Positions 23,800-33,280 of a stretch of 38,255 nt of DNA are shown here, piece after piece. This DNA is from DATGMS01 sp040905145 (GTDB lineage Bacteria > Bacteroidota > Bacteroidia > Cytophagales > Cyclobacteriaceae): positions 1 to 38,255 of the forward strand of contig JBBDSC010000107.1 of assembly GCA_040905145.1 (NCBI GenBank). Direction: 5' to 3'. Numbering within the stretch: the first letter of the stretch is position 1; each line of letters begins with the position of its first letter. Below the pieces are notes generated by a model, which saw only the letters and a program-made list of their open reading frames with translations, was not told the origin of the DNA and made no database searches. A program made the position numbers and the translations under genes.

Positions 23800-26787
23800 A
23801 TGAAGAAAATCGTAATACTATTTTTAATTGCTGGTATGGTATCAGAATCCAGCGCCCAATCTACTATCTATCAAAATAGTGTCGAGAAAGAGTTCAATGA
23901 TGCTTTAGGATTATTTCAAAAAGATCAATATGCTGCTGCTAAGTTCAGTTTTGAGCATCTAAAAGAAAAGCCGCTGGATGATGCGCAAAAAGTGGATATT
24001 GATTTTTATCATGCAGCATCCGCATTAGGTATTGAAAATCCGGAGGCCCCAAGTTTACTCAGGGACTTTTTGATTAAATATCCAAAGGATCCGAAGTCCA
24101 ATGATGCAGCACATATCTTGGGGGACTATTTCTTTGAACAAAGGGATTATAGAAGCGCCATTGAACATTTTAGATTGGTAAACACCAATAAAACCAGCCT
24201 TGAACAAAGAGCAGATGTTTTATTTAAAACAGGTTACGCTTTTTTCCAACTAAAAGATCATAAAAATGCGGGGGCGTATTTTGAGCAAGTAAAAACCACA
24301 CAGACGAACTATGTGCCCGATGCTTATTACTATGCTGGTTATATTGCCATGGAAGCCGGGGATTTTGAAAAAGCCATTCAGGAGTTAAAGGAGGCGGATA
24401 AATCCCAGGCCTATTCCGATAAAGTCCCGTATATGCTATCTGCCCTTTATTACCGTCAAAAGGATTTTAAAGCATTAATCGGTTATGCCACCCCTATTTT
24501 GGATAGCCGGGGTGGATTGGATAAGAAGGAAGAGATCTACCTCCTACTGGCGGAGGCTTCTTTTGAAAACAAAGACTATGTAAATGCAGCTAACTATTAT
24601 GATGCTTATGTGAAGGGCAGAAAAGGTTCTTTGACAAGAGATCAACAATACAAAGCAGGTGTGTCTCAATACGAAGTGGGCAATTTTCAGCAAGCAAGTA
24701 ATTATTTTAAAGAGGTGGCCTTGGAAAATGACAAACTGGGGCAGGTTTCCAGTTATTATTTGGGCCATGCTTATTTAAAACTTAACAATCCCCAGTTTGC
24801 CTCCACCAGTTTTAGTACAGCTTATAAAAGTGATCATGACCAAAACATCCAGGAAGAAGCTTTGTATAACTATGCGAAAGTGAACTTAGAGCGGGGAAGT
24901 TTTCAAGATGCGGTGATGGCATTGGACAACTATTTGGATGCTTACCCTCAGGGAGCCCATGTAAGGGATGTGGAAAACCTGCTTAGTGAAGCATTGATCA
25001 ACACCAACAATTATCTTCGTGCCATTGCACATATAGAAAAACTGAACGATAAGTCGAACAGGATTAAAGCCGCCTATCAAAAGGTGACTTTTTATCAAGG
25101 AATAACCTACTATAAAGATGGAAAGTATACACAGGCTTTAAATTATTTTGACAAGTCCCAAACCTATCCTTTGGATAAAGATATACTTGTGCAATCCCAT
25201 TTTTGGAAAGGTGAGACACATGCAGTCAATAACAACCTATTGGAAGCTGCCAAAGCTTATGAAGCCGGATTGGCTTCAAGTCCTAATGCAAATGACCCTT
25301 ATTTGATCAAAACCCATTATGGCTTGGGTTATGCGTATTTTAATAGTGACCAGTACAGCAAAGCGGAAACGCAGTTTAAAAGCTATACAGACAAACTTCA
25401 AGGGAAATCCAACAAAGAAAATTATGACGAAGCTTTGGTTCGTTTGGGGGACACCTATTATGTTCAAAAGAAATTTTCAAATGCCTTGATCACCTTCAGA
25501 CGTGCCATTGAGGAAAGGAATTTATTTGCAGATTATGCCTATTTCAGGGCAGGTGTGGTTTTGAATTTTGAAAACAGGAACAGAGAGGCAATCCAACAAC
25601 TGGACGAATTGATCAATAATTATCCCAACAGTATCTATGTGGTGGATGCTATTTTTCAGAAAGCCCAAATCAATATGGAAGAAAGCCGCTATGCAGAAGC
25701 CAGGGACGGCTTTTCCCAATTGATCAATTCCAAACCCAACAGTCCTTTTGTCCCTTTTGCCCTGGAAAGCAGGGCCATAGCCAATTATTCGCTTAAAAAC
25801 TATGACGAAACGATCAATGACTACAAAAAGATTCTGGACAACCACCCCAATGCCAACAATGCGAATGCGGCTTTGGTAGGTTTACAGGAAACACTTTCTC
25901 TTGAGGGAAGATCGGGAGAGTTTTCCAATTACCTGGCTTCCTATAAAAGTTCCAATCCGGATAATGCCAGTTTACAGAATTTGGAGTTTGAGGCAGCTAA
26001 AAATTTGTTTTTTAACCAAGCCTATAAGGAATCTATCGCCTCTTTTGAGGAATATTTGAAGAATTACCCTGAGTCCGGTCAAAATCAAGAAGCTAATTAT
26101 TTTATTGGGGATGCTTATTATCGGTTAGGGGATAAATCCACAGCGTTACAGTATTTTTATGAACTGGAAAAAATTAACGGTTCAACTCAAAAAACCAGGG
26201 CCATTCAAAAGATTTCAGAGATAGAATTCGAGAATAAAAATTATGAAAAAGCAATTCCCTATTTTATCAGCGCTTCTAAAAATGCCAGAAATAAAATTGA
26301 GGAATATGAAGCATTTAAAGGGTTAATGGAATCTTATTATTATATCTCCAAATTCGATTCATCGACCTTTTATGCAGACAAAGTAATCGAATTGGGCAAT
26401 ATTACAGCGGATTCGGAATCCACTGCCTTGTTGATTAAAGCTAAGTCGCTCCTTGAACAAACTAAAGGACAGGAAGCGGAAGAGGCTTTAATGTTCTTGA
26501 TCAATGAATATAAAACCCAACAGGGAGCTGAGGCTTTATTTCTGTTGGCCCTGAATTTTCATGAACAGAAAAATTACACCCAATCCAATGAAATTATTTT
26601 TGATTTCTCCGGTCCTTTCGGGGTGTATGATTTCTGGTATGGAAAGAGCTTTGTATTACTGGCAAAAAACTATATGGAAATGGGGGAAACTTTTCAAGCT
26701 AAAGCAACACTTGAATCCATTGTGGAAAAATCTTCCAATGAGGAGATCAAAAAAGAAGCCGGGGAAATGCTTCAAACCCTCAATTAA
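23800..26787 (+). CDS. Large periplasmic tetratricopeptide repeat protein
   Basis: The ATG at 23800 gives MKKIVILFLIAGMVSESSAQ, a signal peptide with a cleavage site after SSA. An upstream TTG at 23791 is less likely. The mature protein of about 975 residues is built almost wholly of TPR and Sel1-like helical pairs (for example YRSAIEHFRLV, YAKAETQFKSY-like units and YAEARDGFSQLINSKPNSPF), including YPxSxxxxxAxYxxG features typical of CpoB/YbgF and BamD-like repeats. No catalytic domain is seen. It lies 17 bases after holA and 27 before an outer-membrane barrel, ahead of SPOR and TolQRA-like genes, so a periplasmic scaffold for that complex is a reasonable inference. Confidence 0.9.
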   Translation: MKKIVILFLIAGMVSESSAQSTIYQNSVEKEFNDALGLFQKDQYAAAKFSFEHLKEKPLDDAQKVDIDFYHAASALGIENPEAPSLLRDFLIKYPKDPKSNDAAHILGDYFFEQRDYRSAIEHFRLVNTNKTSLEQRADVLFKTGYAFFQLKDHKNAGAYFEQVKTTQTNYVPDAYYYAGYIAMEAGDFEKAIQELKEADKSQAYSDKVPYMLSALYYRQKDFKALIGYATPILDSRGGLDKKEEIYLLLAEASFENKDYVNAANYYDAYVKGRKGSLTRDQQYKAGVSQYEVGNFQQASNYFKEVALENDKLGQVSSYYLGHAYLKLNNPQFASTSFSTAYKSDHDQNIQEEALYNYAKVNLERGSFQDAVMALDNYLDAYPQGAHVRDVENLLSEALINTNNYLRAIAHIEKLNDKSNRIKAAYQKVTFYQGITYYKDGKYTQALNYFDKSQTYPLDKDILVQSHFWKGETHAVNNNLLEAAKAYEAGLASSPNANDPYLIKTHYGLGYAYFNSDQYSKAETQFKSYTDKLQGKSNKENYDEALVRLGDTYYVQKKFSNALITFRRAIEERNLFADYAYFRAGVVLNFENRNREAIQQLDELINNYPNSIYVVDAIFQKAQINMEESRYAEARDGFSQLINSKPNSPFVPFALESRAIANYSLKNYDETINDYKKILDNHPNANNANAALVGLQETLSLEGRSGEFSNYLASYKSSNPDNASLQNLEFEAAKNLFFNQAYKESIASFEEYLKNYPESGQNQEANYFIGDAYYRLGDKSTALQYFYELEKINGSTQKTRAIQKISEIEFENKNYEKAIPYFISASKNARNKIEEYEAFKGLMESYYYISKFDSSTFYADKVIELGNITADSESTALLIKAKSLLEQTKGQEAEEALMFLINEYKTQQGAEALFLLALNFHEQKNYTQSNEIIFDFSGPFGVYDFWYGKSFVLLAKNYMEMGETFQAKATLESIVEKSSNEEIKKEAGEMLQTLN

Positions 26788-26814
26788 TTTGTTAAGGTAT
26801 TTATATTATTAAAC

Positions 26815-28488
26815 ATGTATAAAAGTCTGATTTTCATTTTCTTGTCCAGCCTATTCCAAATTTCAGTTGCAATGGCTCAAGATACCCAAGGCCAAGAGCG
26901 TGGGGAAATAAAAGATGCTGAGTTTATTATCAGAAAAGACCGGGTTTTGACCTTGCCTAAACAGGCCCGTGTATTTGAGAAAACGCCTGTACTTCCCAGT
27001 GCAAAAAGTAAAGGGAATTACACTTACGAGGTCAAGAATTTTTTTCTGGACTTAAATCCAGTGGTCACTGATACGCAGCCTTTCCAAAAAAAGTTTATTG
27101 ACAATAAGACCCCTTTATTTCATAGTTATCTCAAAGTGGGATATGGAAATTATCAGTCCCCATTGGGTGAACTTTATATCAATAATGTAGAAAGTGATTA
27201 CATGAATTTTGGGGTTCTTATAAAACATCAAGGCTTCTATGAAGGACCTGTGGATGGAAAAAACTCTGCCGAAGATCATACCAATGTTAGGTTTGACGGC
27301 AGTTTGTTTCAGGAGAACGTCGAATTTTTTGGAAAAGTGGGATATGATAGGGACAGGCATAATTTTTACGGTTATACACCGGCTCCCGGGCTTGAAATTG
27401 TCCCTGAAGATATTAGCCAAATTTTTCATACAGTGTACGGGAGAGTTGGCCTAAGAAAAATAAATAGACTGGAATTATTCAATTATGAGGCATCACTTTC
27501 CCTGAAGTTGTTTAACGATAATTATTTGGCAAGGGAGCACGAAATGGGGACAAGAGTTCACTTGGGGTTCAGATCCGACAATAGCAGGTTACAGGGGGGC
27601 ATTGAATCGGAGGGGTTTATTTCTTCTCCCTCTGACGCCACTTATTCCGAAATCAACAGGAACTATGTTAAATTCTATCCTTATGTAGAATATTCCAATG
27701 ATGACTTTAGGGTAAAAGCAGGGGCCAATGTGGTACTGGAAAACGATGTAATTCCCAACAAGAAGTCCGATTTTCATATTTTTCCAAGCATTTTTGCCAA
27801 CTATAACCTTTCGGAGTCATTTGGTCTTTATGCAGAATATGAAGGTGATGTGATCAGAAACACCTATTATGGTTTTGTGATGGAAAATCCATTCCTTGGG
27901 CCAAGTTCACAGTTGAGGAATACTTTACAAAATTACCAGATAGATGCGGGAGTCCAGGGTGAAATCAATGAAGAACTGAGTTATAAAGCAGGTTTTAAAT
28001 TTGGGGAATTTACCAATATGCATTTCTATGGAAACAATGAGAATGACAGCACTAAATTTCAATTAATTTATGACGATATCACTCAGGTACTAAACTACCA
28101 TGCTAGCTTAGGATGGAATTATGAGAATTTGTATAAATTACAGGCCACGGCCAATTACTTTCATTACAAACTTTCTGAAATGGAAAGTGCCTGGCACAGG
28201 CCTGAATGGGAAATTGGCCTGAACAACTTTTTTATGCCAAGTGAGAAATGGCTCATTACCGCAAATGCCAACTTTTTGGGAGGCATTAGAGCCATCAATT
28301 TACAATCAGGGCACACAACTACCTTAAACCCTATTATTGATTTGAGTGCCAGAGCTGATTATTCCATCTCCCCAAGGTTTTCTGTTTTCGTAGAGGGCAA
28401 TAATTTGTTCAATCAAAAAAATGAAAGATATTGGAATTACAGGGTGAGGGGAATCCAGGGAATAGGTGGATTAGGTTTTAAATTTTGA
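26815..28488 (+). CDS. Outer-membrane beta-barrel protein, TonB-receptor-like without plug
   Basis: A 557-residue exported protein whose signal peptide ends near VAMAQ. A short periplasmic N-terminal region (about 23-95) is followed by many alternating amphipathic strands with aromatic girdles (SYLKVGYGNYQSPLGELYI, FGVLIKHQGFY, KAGFKFGEF). The end, GNNLFNQKNERYWNYRVRG (in part) and IGGLGFKF, resembles TonB-dependent receptor C-termini. No plug domain or TonB box is visible, so energised import is unlikely; an anchor or channel role in the neighbouring TolQR-like system is inferred. It sits between the giant TPR and SPOR genes in the same direction. Confidence 0.82.
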   Translation: MYKSLIFIFLSSLFQISVAMAQDTQGQERGEIKDAEFIIRKDRVLTLPKQARVFEKTPVLPSAKSKGNYTYEVKNFFLDLNPVVTDTQPFQKKFIDNKTPLFHSYLKVGYGNYQSPLGELYINNVESDYMNFGVLIKHQGFYEGPVDGKNSAEDHTNVRFDGSLFQENVEFFGKVGYDRDRHNFYGYTPAPGLEIVPEDISQIFHTVYGRVGLRKINRLELFNYEASLSLKLFNDNYLAREHEMGTRVHLGFRSDNSRLQGGIESEGFISSPSDATYSEINRNYVKFYPYVEYSNDDFRVKAGANVVLENDVIPNKKSDFHIFPSIFANYNLSESFGLYAEYEGDVIRNTYYGFVMENPFLGPSSQLRNTLQNYQIDAGVQGEINEELSYKAGFKFGEFTNMHFYGNNENDSTKFQLIYDDITQVLNYHASLGWNYENLYKLQATANYFHYKLSEMESAWHRPEWEIGLNNFFMPSEKWLITANANFLGGIRAINLQSGHTTTLNPIIDLSARADYSISPRFSVFVEGNNLFNQKNERYWNYRVRGIQGIGGLGFKF

Positions 28489-28551
28489 TTATTGGGGAAT
28501 TAAAGATTTATCTTAGTTTCGTGGTTTATAATTGATAAATTAATTTTTAAA

Positions 28552-29235
28552 ATGGCTGAAGAAGATTTTAATGACAAGGAAAAAGAATCAGGTTCTGACA
28601 AAGATTTTGGGCTTCCCAAGGTAGAAATTACCCCCATTCAGCAATCTGAAGAACCATCTGGAGCGCCCCTGGCTCCATTAAAGTCTAAAAAAGTGGGGCC
28701 GAATTCCGGACCTGAAACATTAAAAGCACCTGAATCGGCTGCAAAAACTCCGGGAAAAGCAGAAAATAAGGAGAATAAAACAAACAAAAGATCCTGGATA
28801 ATTTGGATGCTGCTCCTTTTGTTTCTTGGTGTGGGTGCATGGTTTTATTTTGATGGTAGCATGCACCGGATAAATGAGGAAGAGTTCCCTTCTAAAGATG
28901 AAGTAGAAACACCTCTGCCACCTGAACCAGAACCAAAAATTGATGAGGTTCCTGAGGAACCAGTTGATGAAATAACTTTAACAGAAATATCATCAAGGGC
29001 GGATCTCCCTCGTTATTTTGTGGTAGTAGGAAGTTTTATCGATCAGGATTTGGCAATGGATTACTCCCAAGAGTTAAATCAGAAGGGATTTAATACCTTT
29101 TTGATTAGCCCTTATGGAGAAAGTGACTATTATAGACTTTCTATCGGTCATTTTAATAGTTTTGGTTTAGCAGTAAAAGAAATGAGCCGGGTAAAAGCGG
29201 ATTTTGATGAAAATTTATGGGTACTGAAATATTAA
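28552..29235 (+). CDS. SPOR-domain inner-membrane protein
   Basis: A bitopic protein of 227 residues. An acidic, Pro/Lys-rich cytoplasmic N-terminus (1-79) is followed by one membrane helix (WIIWMLLLLFLGVGAWFYF, about 82-100), a Pro/Glu periplasmic linker and a C-terminal SPOR domain (about 153-227: RYFVVVGSFIDQDLAMDYSQ, GESDYYRLSIGHF). SPOR domains bind glycan strands stripped of stem peptides at division sites. The topology matches FtsN/DamX-like proteins. It is followed after 1 base by the TolQ/ExbB gene, which ties it to the proton-channel complex and suggests septal action. TAGTTTCG at 28514-28521 may be a weak promoter. Confidence 0.9.
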   Translation: MAEEDFNDKEKESGSDKDFGLPKVEITPIQQSEEPSGAPLAPLKSKKVGPNSGPETLKAPESAAKTPGKAENKENKTNKRSWIIWMLLLLFLGVGAWFYFDGSMHRINEEEFPSKDEVETPLPPEPEPKIDEVPEEPVDEITLTEISSRADLPRYFVVVGSFIDQDLAMDYSQELNQKGFNTFLISPYGESDYYRLSIGHFNSFGLAVKEMSRVKADFDENLWVLKY

Positions 29236-29236
29236 T

Positions 29237-29932
29237 ATGAATTTACTACAAACTTTATCTACTGGCAACGAAATGGTTGCTGATACTTTATCTACAATGG
29301 AAACCGGGAACGGGGACATTGCCCTTTACGATTTGTTGATTAAGGGGGGTTACATGATGATCCCACTGTATGCCTTGTTTGTATTGGCTATTTTCATCTT
29401 CGTAGAAAGGATGATTACCCTTAAAAAGGCAGAAAAAACCCCACAAGCTATGGTTGACCAAGTGAAGATGATGGTCCAAAGCGGAAATATTCAACAGGCC
29501 AGGATGATCTGCCAGGGAGAAGATACCCCTGTGGCGAATATGATCGCCAAAGGATTGGACAGGATAGGAAGCCCCTTAAAAAATATTGAAGTAGCCATTG
29601 AAAATGTAGGAAAAATAGAAATCTACAAACTGGAAAAAAATTTATCCCTTATGGCGACGATATCCGGAGCTGCACCTATGATTGGGTTCCTGGGAACAGT
29701 GGCCGGTATGATCCGGGCCTTTATCGGGGTAGCCCAGGAAGAAGGAATGGTATCCCCTAAATTGCTTTCCACGGGGATTTACGAGGCGATGGTGACCACC
29801 GCTGGCGGACTGGTAGTAGGGATCATTGCCTATTTAGGATATAATTATCTTGTGACCCGGGTATCCAAGTTGATCCACAGCATGGAATATACCTCAATAG
29901 AATTTATTGATCTTTTACAAGAGAAGAAATAA
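29237..29932 (+). CDS. MotA/TolQ/ExbB proton channel protein
   Basis: An inner-membrane protein of 231 residues with three membrane helices: YMMIPLYALFVLAIFIFVE (about 35-53) and two in the C-terminal half (MATISGAAPMIGFLGTVAGM and MVTTAGGLVVGIIAYLGYNYL, about 138-215). The conserved GxLGTVxGM and TTAxGLxVxIxA motifs mark the TolQ/ExbB family. With its ExbD/TolR partner it uses proton flow to drive outer-membrane processes. Its stop overlaps the next gene's ATG by one base. The name exbB or tolQ cannot be chosen by sequence alone; the SPOR and TPR neighbours favour a Tol-like role. Confidence 0.93.
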   Translation: MNLLQTLSTGNEMVADTLSTMETGNGDIALYDLLIKGGYMMIPLYALFVLAIFIFVERMITLKKAEKTPQAMVDQVKMMVQSGNIQQARMICQGEDTPVANMIAKGLDRIGSPLKNIEVAIENVGKIEIYKLEKNLSLMATISGAAPMIGFLGTVAGMIRAFIGVAQEEGMVSPKLLSTGIYEAMVTTAGGLVVGIIAYLGYNYLVTRVSKLIHSMEYTSIEFIDLLQEKK

Positions 29933-30324
29933 TGGCTTTACAATCCAAAAATAAAATTGAATCGGTTTTCAGTATGGCCTCCATGACGGATATAATATTC
30001 CTTTTATTGATATTCTTTATGTTGACTTCCTCCTTTATTACCCCTTCTGGTTTGCCTGTGAATTTACCCTCCAGCGAAACATCAGACATAATAATGCAAG
30101 AAGTGACGGTGACTGTGACCAAAGACCTGAATTATTCCGTCAATGAAAAAGTGGTTGGAAGGGATGAAATTAAAAGGGAACTTACTTTGTTACTGAAAGA
30201 TAAAAAGGGACAGGTGGTATTGCATATTGATAAAGACGTCCCTGTGGAATATTTAGTAGAAATAGGGGGTATAGCCGCTTCATTGGAGGCAAATGTTTCT
30301 ATTGCTACAAAACCATTTAAATAA
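29932..30324 (+). CDS. ExbD/TolR family protein
   Basis: A protein of 130 residues with an N-terminal membrane helix (MTDIIFLLLIFFMLTSSFI, about 19-37) containing the Asp essential for proton coupling in this family, in the pattern ASMTDIIFLLLIFF. The periplasmic domain ends LVEIGGIAASLEANVSIATKP. It is translationally coupled to the TolQ/ExbB gene by a one-base overlap and followed after 2 bases by the TonB/TolA-like gene. Length is normal. It should form the moving core of the proton channel. Confidence 0.93.
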   Translation: MALQSKNKIESVFSMASMTDIIFLLLIFFMLTSSFITPSGLPVNLPSSETSDIIMQEVTVTVTKDLNYSVNEKVVGRDEIKRELTLLLKDKKGQVVLHIDKDVPVEYLVEIGGIAASLEANVSIATKPFK

Positions 30325-30326
30325 AT

Positions 30327-31280
30327 ATGGAAGCTTGGGAGGAAAATAAAGAAGAGGCGGACAACAAACGGAAAGCCATGATCATTACGGTGATTGTGAA
30401 TGTTCTTTTTTTGGTTGCTGTTTATTTTATGGTGGTCTGGAGACAGCCTGTCCCACCCATTCCTAAATTTGGGCTGGAATTAAATCTTGGGTTTACTGAT
30501 GCAGGAAGTTCCAATAACCAAACTACAACCCCTCCATCTGTGAGCGATGCTCAAAATACAGAAGCTCCCGCCCCTGGAGATCCATCTCCCCAAGTAACCG
30601 AGGCAGAGGTGCCAGTAGCTAAGCCAGAAACAAAGACAGCCCAACCCACACCCAGTGAGTCAAAAAGTTCCTTTGAAACCAAATCGAAGGTTCCCAGCCC
30701 AATCGAAGGTGCTGAGAAAACGTCTGAAGCGGTAAATGAAAGCACTTTGCCAAAAGAAGCTGATAAACCTGTCACCAAACCTGCAGAAAAAGAAGCTGAA
30801 GAAACTGTTCAGAAAGCAGAGGAAAAACCAAAAGTAGACCCTCGGGCCATCTTTGGCGCCAGAGGCAACACCGGTAAAAGCGAGGAGGAATCTTCTGGAA
30901 GCAATCAAGGATCTTCGACTCAAAGAGGAGATGAAGGTAATCCTACAGGCACCGTAGATGGACGCTCCATCATGCAATCAGGTAAAGGAAATGCCGGAGA
31001 AGGTGCAGGTTATAACCTGGAATTGGCGGGATGGGATTTTTCTTCCAAGCCGGATATTAAAGACAATGTTTCTACCAGAAATGGGAAGATAATTTTCCAA
31101 ATCACTGTAGATGATAATGGAAGAATAGTCCAGGCCATTCCATTGGAGTACAATGTAAGTAATGAGGTTTTGACTTATTACAGAGGGATAGTCAATCAGC
31201 TTACTTTTAAAAGACAAAGTGGAAACCCTTCTGCTGAATATTCCACAGGAAAAATCACTTTTATCATTAAAGTAGATTAA
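30327..31280 (+). CDS. TonB/TolA-like energy transducer
   Basis: A 317-residue protein with one N-terminal membrane helix (AMIITVIVNVLFLVAVYFMVV, about 19-38, given slightly shortened at the ends), a long Pro/Glu/Lys/Ala-rich periplasmic region (about 60-200), a Gly/Ser-rich stretch and a C-terminal domain (about 235-317) with GKIIFQITVDDNGRIVQAIP, the TonB C-terminal pattern. It would link the TolQR-like motor to the outer membrane. Its low similarity outside the C-terminal domain means the choice between TonB and TolA type is inference from the neighbourhood. FolC starts 7 bases later. Confidence 0.87.
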   Translation: MEAWEENKEEADNKRKAMIITVIVNVLFLVAVYFMVVWRQPVPPIPKFGLELNLGFTDAGSSNNQTTTPPSVSDAQNTEAPAPGDPSPQVTEAEVPVAKPETKTAQPTPSESKSSFETKSKVPSPIEGAEKTSEAVNESTLPKEADKPVTKPAEKEAEETVQKAEEKPKVDPRAIFGARGNTGKSEEESSGSNQGSSTQRGDEGNPTGTVDGRSIMQSGKGNAGEGAGYNLELAGWDFSSKPDIKDNVSTRNGKIIFQITVDDNGRIVQAIPLEYNVSNEVLTYYRGIVNQLTFKRQSGNPSAEYSTGKITFIIKVD

Positions 31281-31287
31281 GTTTTAT

Positions 31288-32583
31288 ATGACTTATCAAG
31301 AAACGTTGGACTATTTGTTCAATGCTTTACCTATGTACCAGCGCATTGGCGCCGCTGCCTACAAAGCAGATCTTCACAATACCCTCCAGCTTTGCACCCA
31401 TTTAGGAAACCCCCAACATTTGTTCAAAAGCATCCATATTGGCGGTACCAATGGTAAAGGAAGTACTTCCCATGCCCTTGCCTCAATCTTGCAGGAAGCA
31501 GGATATAAGGTGGGGTTGTACACTTCCCCTCATCTTAAATCCTTTACCGAAAGAATAAAGGTCAATGGAGAGGAAATTGATGAAGAAAAAGTAATTGCTT
31601 TTGTTGAAAGACACCGAGACTTTTTAGATGGATTGCACCCAAGTTTCTTTGAAATGACTGTAGGGATGGCATTTAATCATTTTGCTGAGGAGAAAGTTGA
31701 TTATGCAGTCATTGAAGTAGGACTTGGGGGTAGATTGGACAGTACAAATGTTCTTCTTCCCGAACTCTGTGTGATCACCAATATCGGCTTGGATCATGTC
31801 CAGTTTCTTGGAAATACACTTCCCCGGATAGCGATAGAAAAGGCGGGGATCATAAAAGAAAAAATACCTGTTGTCATAAGTGAGACACAGCCTGAAACGA
31901 AAGGAGTATTTGAGAAGATAGCCAAGGAAAAAAACGCCCCCATTTATTTTGCAGATCAACATTATCAGATCAAGCAGATTGACCCAGATCCTACCGATCC
32001 ACTTTGTCAATATGAAGTGATCACGGGGAATAAAGACAAGGAGTATTACCACATGGATATATCGGCCAGATATCAGGAGAAAAACCTTCCGGGTATCTTT
32101 CAGGCTATTTCCATTTTAAAAGAAAAAGGATTGAAAATTGATCAGGACGCCATTAAAGGAGGACTTGGCCGTATTACAAAAAATACCGGATTGAAAGGGA
32201 GATGGCAAAAATTAGGGGAAGATCCCTTGATTTATTGTGATACCGGGCATAATGCAGACGGCATCAAGTTACTTGTAGATCAAATCACCAGGATTCCTTT
32301 TAAAAATTTATTTATAATTATAGGAATGTCCAACGATAAGGATATAGATCCTGTGTTGGCACTTTTGCCCAAGAAAGCTTTTTATGTGTTTTGCGAGGCC
32401 AATATACCCAGGGCTATGCCAGCGGTAATGCTGCATGAGAAAGCCATGAAGTTTGGATTGTTGGGAGAGGTTGTTTCAGAAGTAAACCAGGCACTAAGGA
32501 CAGTACTGAAAAAGGCTGACAAAGATGACTTCATTTTTGTGGGTGGAAGTACATTTGTGGTCGCAGAACTGGAAAATTTATAA
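31288..32583 (+). CDS. folC: Bifunctional folylpolyglutamate synthase/dihydrofolate synthase
   Basis: FolC adds glutamate to dihydropteroate and tetrahydrofolate. The 431-residue cytoplasmic protein has the Mur-ligase ATP motif GGTNGKGST at 52-60, YKVGLYTSPHLKSFTERI, FFEMTVGMAFNHFA, VIEVGLGGRLDSTN and the later ITNIGLDHVQFLGNT, all diagnostic for FolC. The C-terminal domain contains YCDTGHNADGIK. Length is normal and it seems intact. It follows the TonB-like gene by 7 bases and precedes trmB by 2, so it is probably co-transcribed although functionally unrelated to the envelope genes. Confidence 0.96.
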   Translation: MTYQETLDYLFNALPMYQRIGAAAYKADLHNTLQLCTHLGNPQHLFKSIHIGGTNGKGSTSHALASILQEAGYKVGLYTSPHLKSFTERIKVNGEEIDEEKVIAFVERHRDFLDGLHPSFFEMTVGMAFNHFAEEKVDYAVIEVGLGGRLDSTNVLLPELCVITNIGLDHVQFLGNTLPRIAIEKAGIIKEKIPVVISETQPETKGVFEKIAKEKNAPIYFADQHYQIKQIDPDPTDPLCQYEVITGNKDKEYYHMDISARYQEKNLPGIFQAISILKEKGLKIDQDAIKGGLGRITKNTGLKGRWQKLGEDPLIYCDTGHNADGIKLLVDQITRIPFKNLFIIIGMSNDKDIDPVLALLPKKAFYVFCEANIPRAMPAVMLHEKAMKFGLLGEVVSEVNQALRTVLKKADKDDFIFVGGSTFVVAELENL

Positions 32584-32585
32584 AT

Positions 32586-33251
32586 ATGGGCCGTAATAAA
32601 TTAGCCAGATTTAAGCAAAATGAAATCAATAGAAATGTTGTCCAGGAGGGCAAGGACATTTTTACCAGAATAAAAGGTCATTGGAATAAAGAGCAGTTTC
32701 AAAATAATCAGCCTCTTGTGGTGGAATTGGCGTGTGGAAGAGGGGAATTTACAGTGGGGATGGCCAGGGTAATTCCCAATCAAAATTTCATCGGTGTGGA
32801 TATAAAAGGATCCAGGATCTGGAAAGGAAGCATTACCGCCCTAGAAGAAGACTTGAATAATGTTGCTTTTTTGAGAAGCCAGATCGAAACTTTGGATGAT
32901 TTTTTTGATGTGGGTGAGATCAGTGAACTTTGGATAACCTTTCCTGATCCAAGGCCAAGGGAAGGGGACGAGAAAAAAAGACTGACGTCCCCCAGGTTTC
33001 TGGACATGTATAAACTGATGATCAAAAAAAGGGGGATTGTCCATCTGAAAACAGATAATACCGGACTTTTTGATTATACATTGATGGTTCTGGAAAATAG
33101 GAGGGATGTGAAAAACCTGGAGTTTACCCATGACTTTTATACTTCCGCATATAAAAACGATCATTTTGGGATACAGACCCGCTATGAAAAAATGTTCAGT
33201 GAACAGGGGAAAAGCATTAAATATTTGAAATTCCAGTTTGTGGATCTGTAG
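32586..33251 (+). CDS. trmB: tRNA (guanine(46)-N7)-methyltransferase
   Basis: TrmB methylates G46 in the tRNA variable loop using S-adenosylmethionine. The 221-residue product has the SAM-binding motif VELACGRGEF (46-55), FIGVDIKGSRIWKG, and the catalytic/tRNA-binding signature WITFPDPRPREGDEKKR near 116-132, with RFLDMYKLMIKKRG. The C-terminus has TRYEKMFSEQGKSIKYLKF. Length fits bacterial TrmB. The TAG stop lies inside the left arm of a strong hairpin (33245-33277), which marks the end of the long operon. Confidence 0.95.
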   Translation: MGRNKLARFKQNEINRNVVQEGKDIFTRIKGHWNKEQFQNNQPLVVELACGRGEFTVGMARVIPNQNFIGVDIKGSRIWKGSITALEEDLNNVAFLRSQIETLDDFFDVGEISELWITFPDPRPREGDEKKRLTSPRFLDMYKLMIKKRGIVHLKTDNTGLFDYTLMVLENRRDVKNLEFTHDFYTSAYKNDHFGIQTRYEKMFSEQGKSIKYLKFQFVDL

Positions 33252-33277
33252 AACAACTCGGTGAGTTGTTCTACAGA
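33245..33277. terminator. 15-bp perfect hairpin between convergent genes
   Basis: TCTGTAGAACAACTC (33245-33259) and GAGTTGTTCTACAGA (33263-33277) are exact reverse complements with a GGT loop. The left arm includes the trmB stop codon and the right arm ends 3 bases before the stop of the convergent esterase. No strong T-run follows either arm. It probably ends or protects both transcripts. Confidence 0.72.
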
Positions 33278-33280
33278 ATC

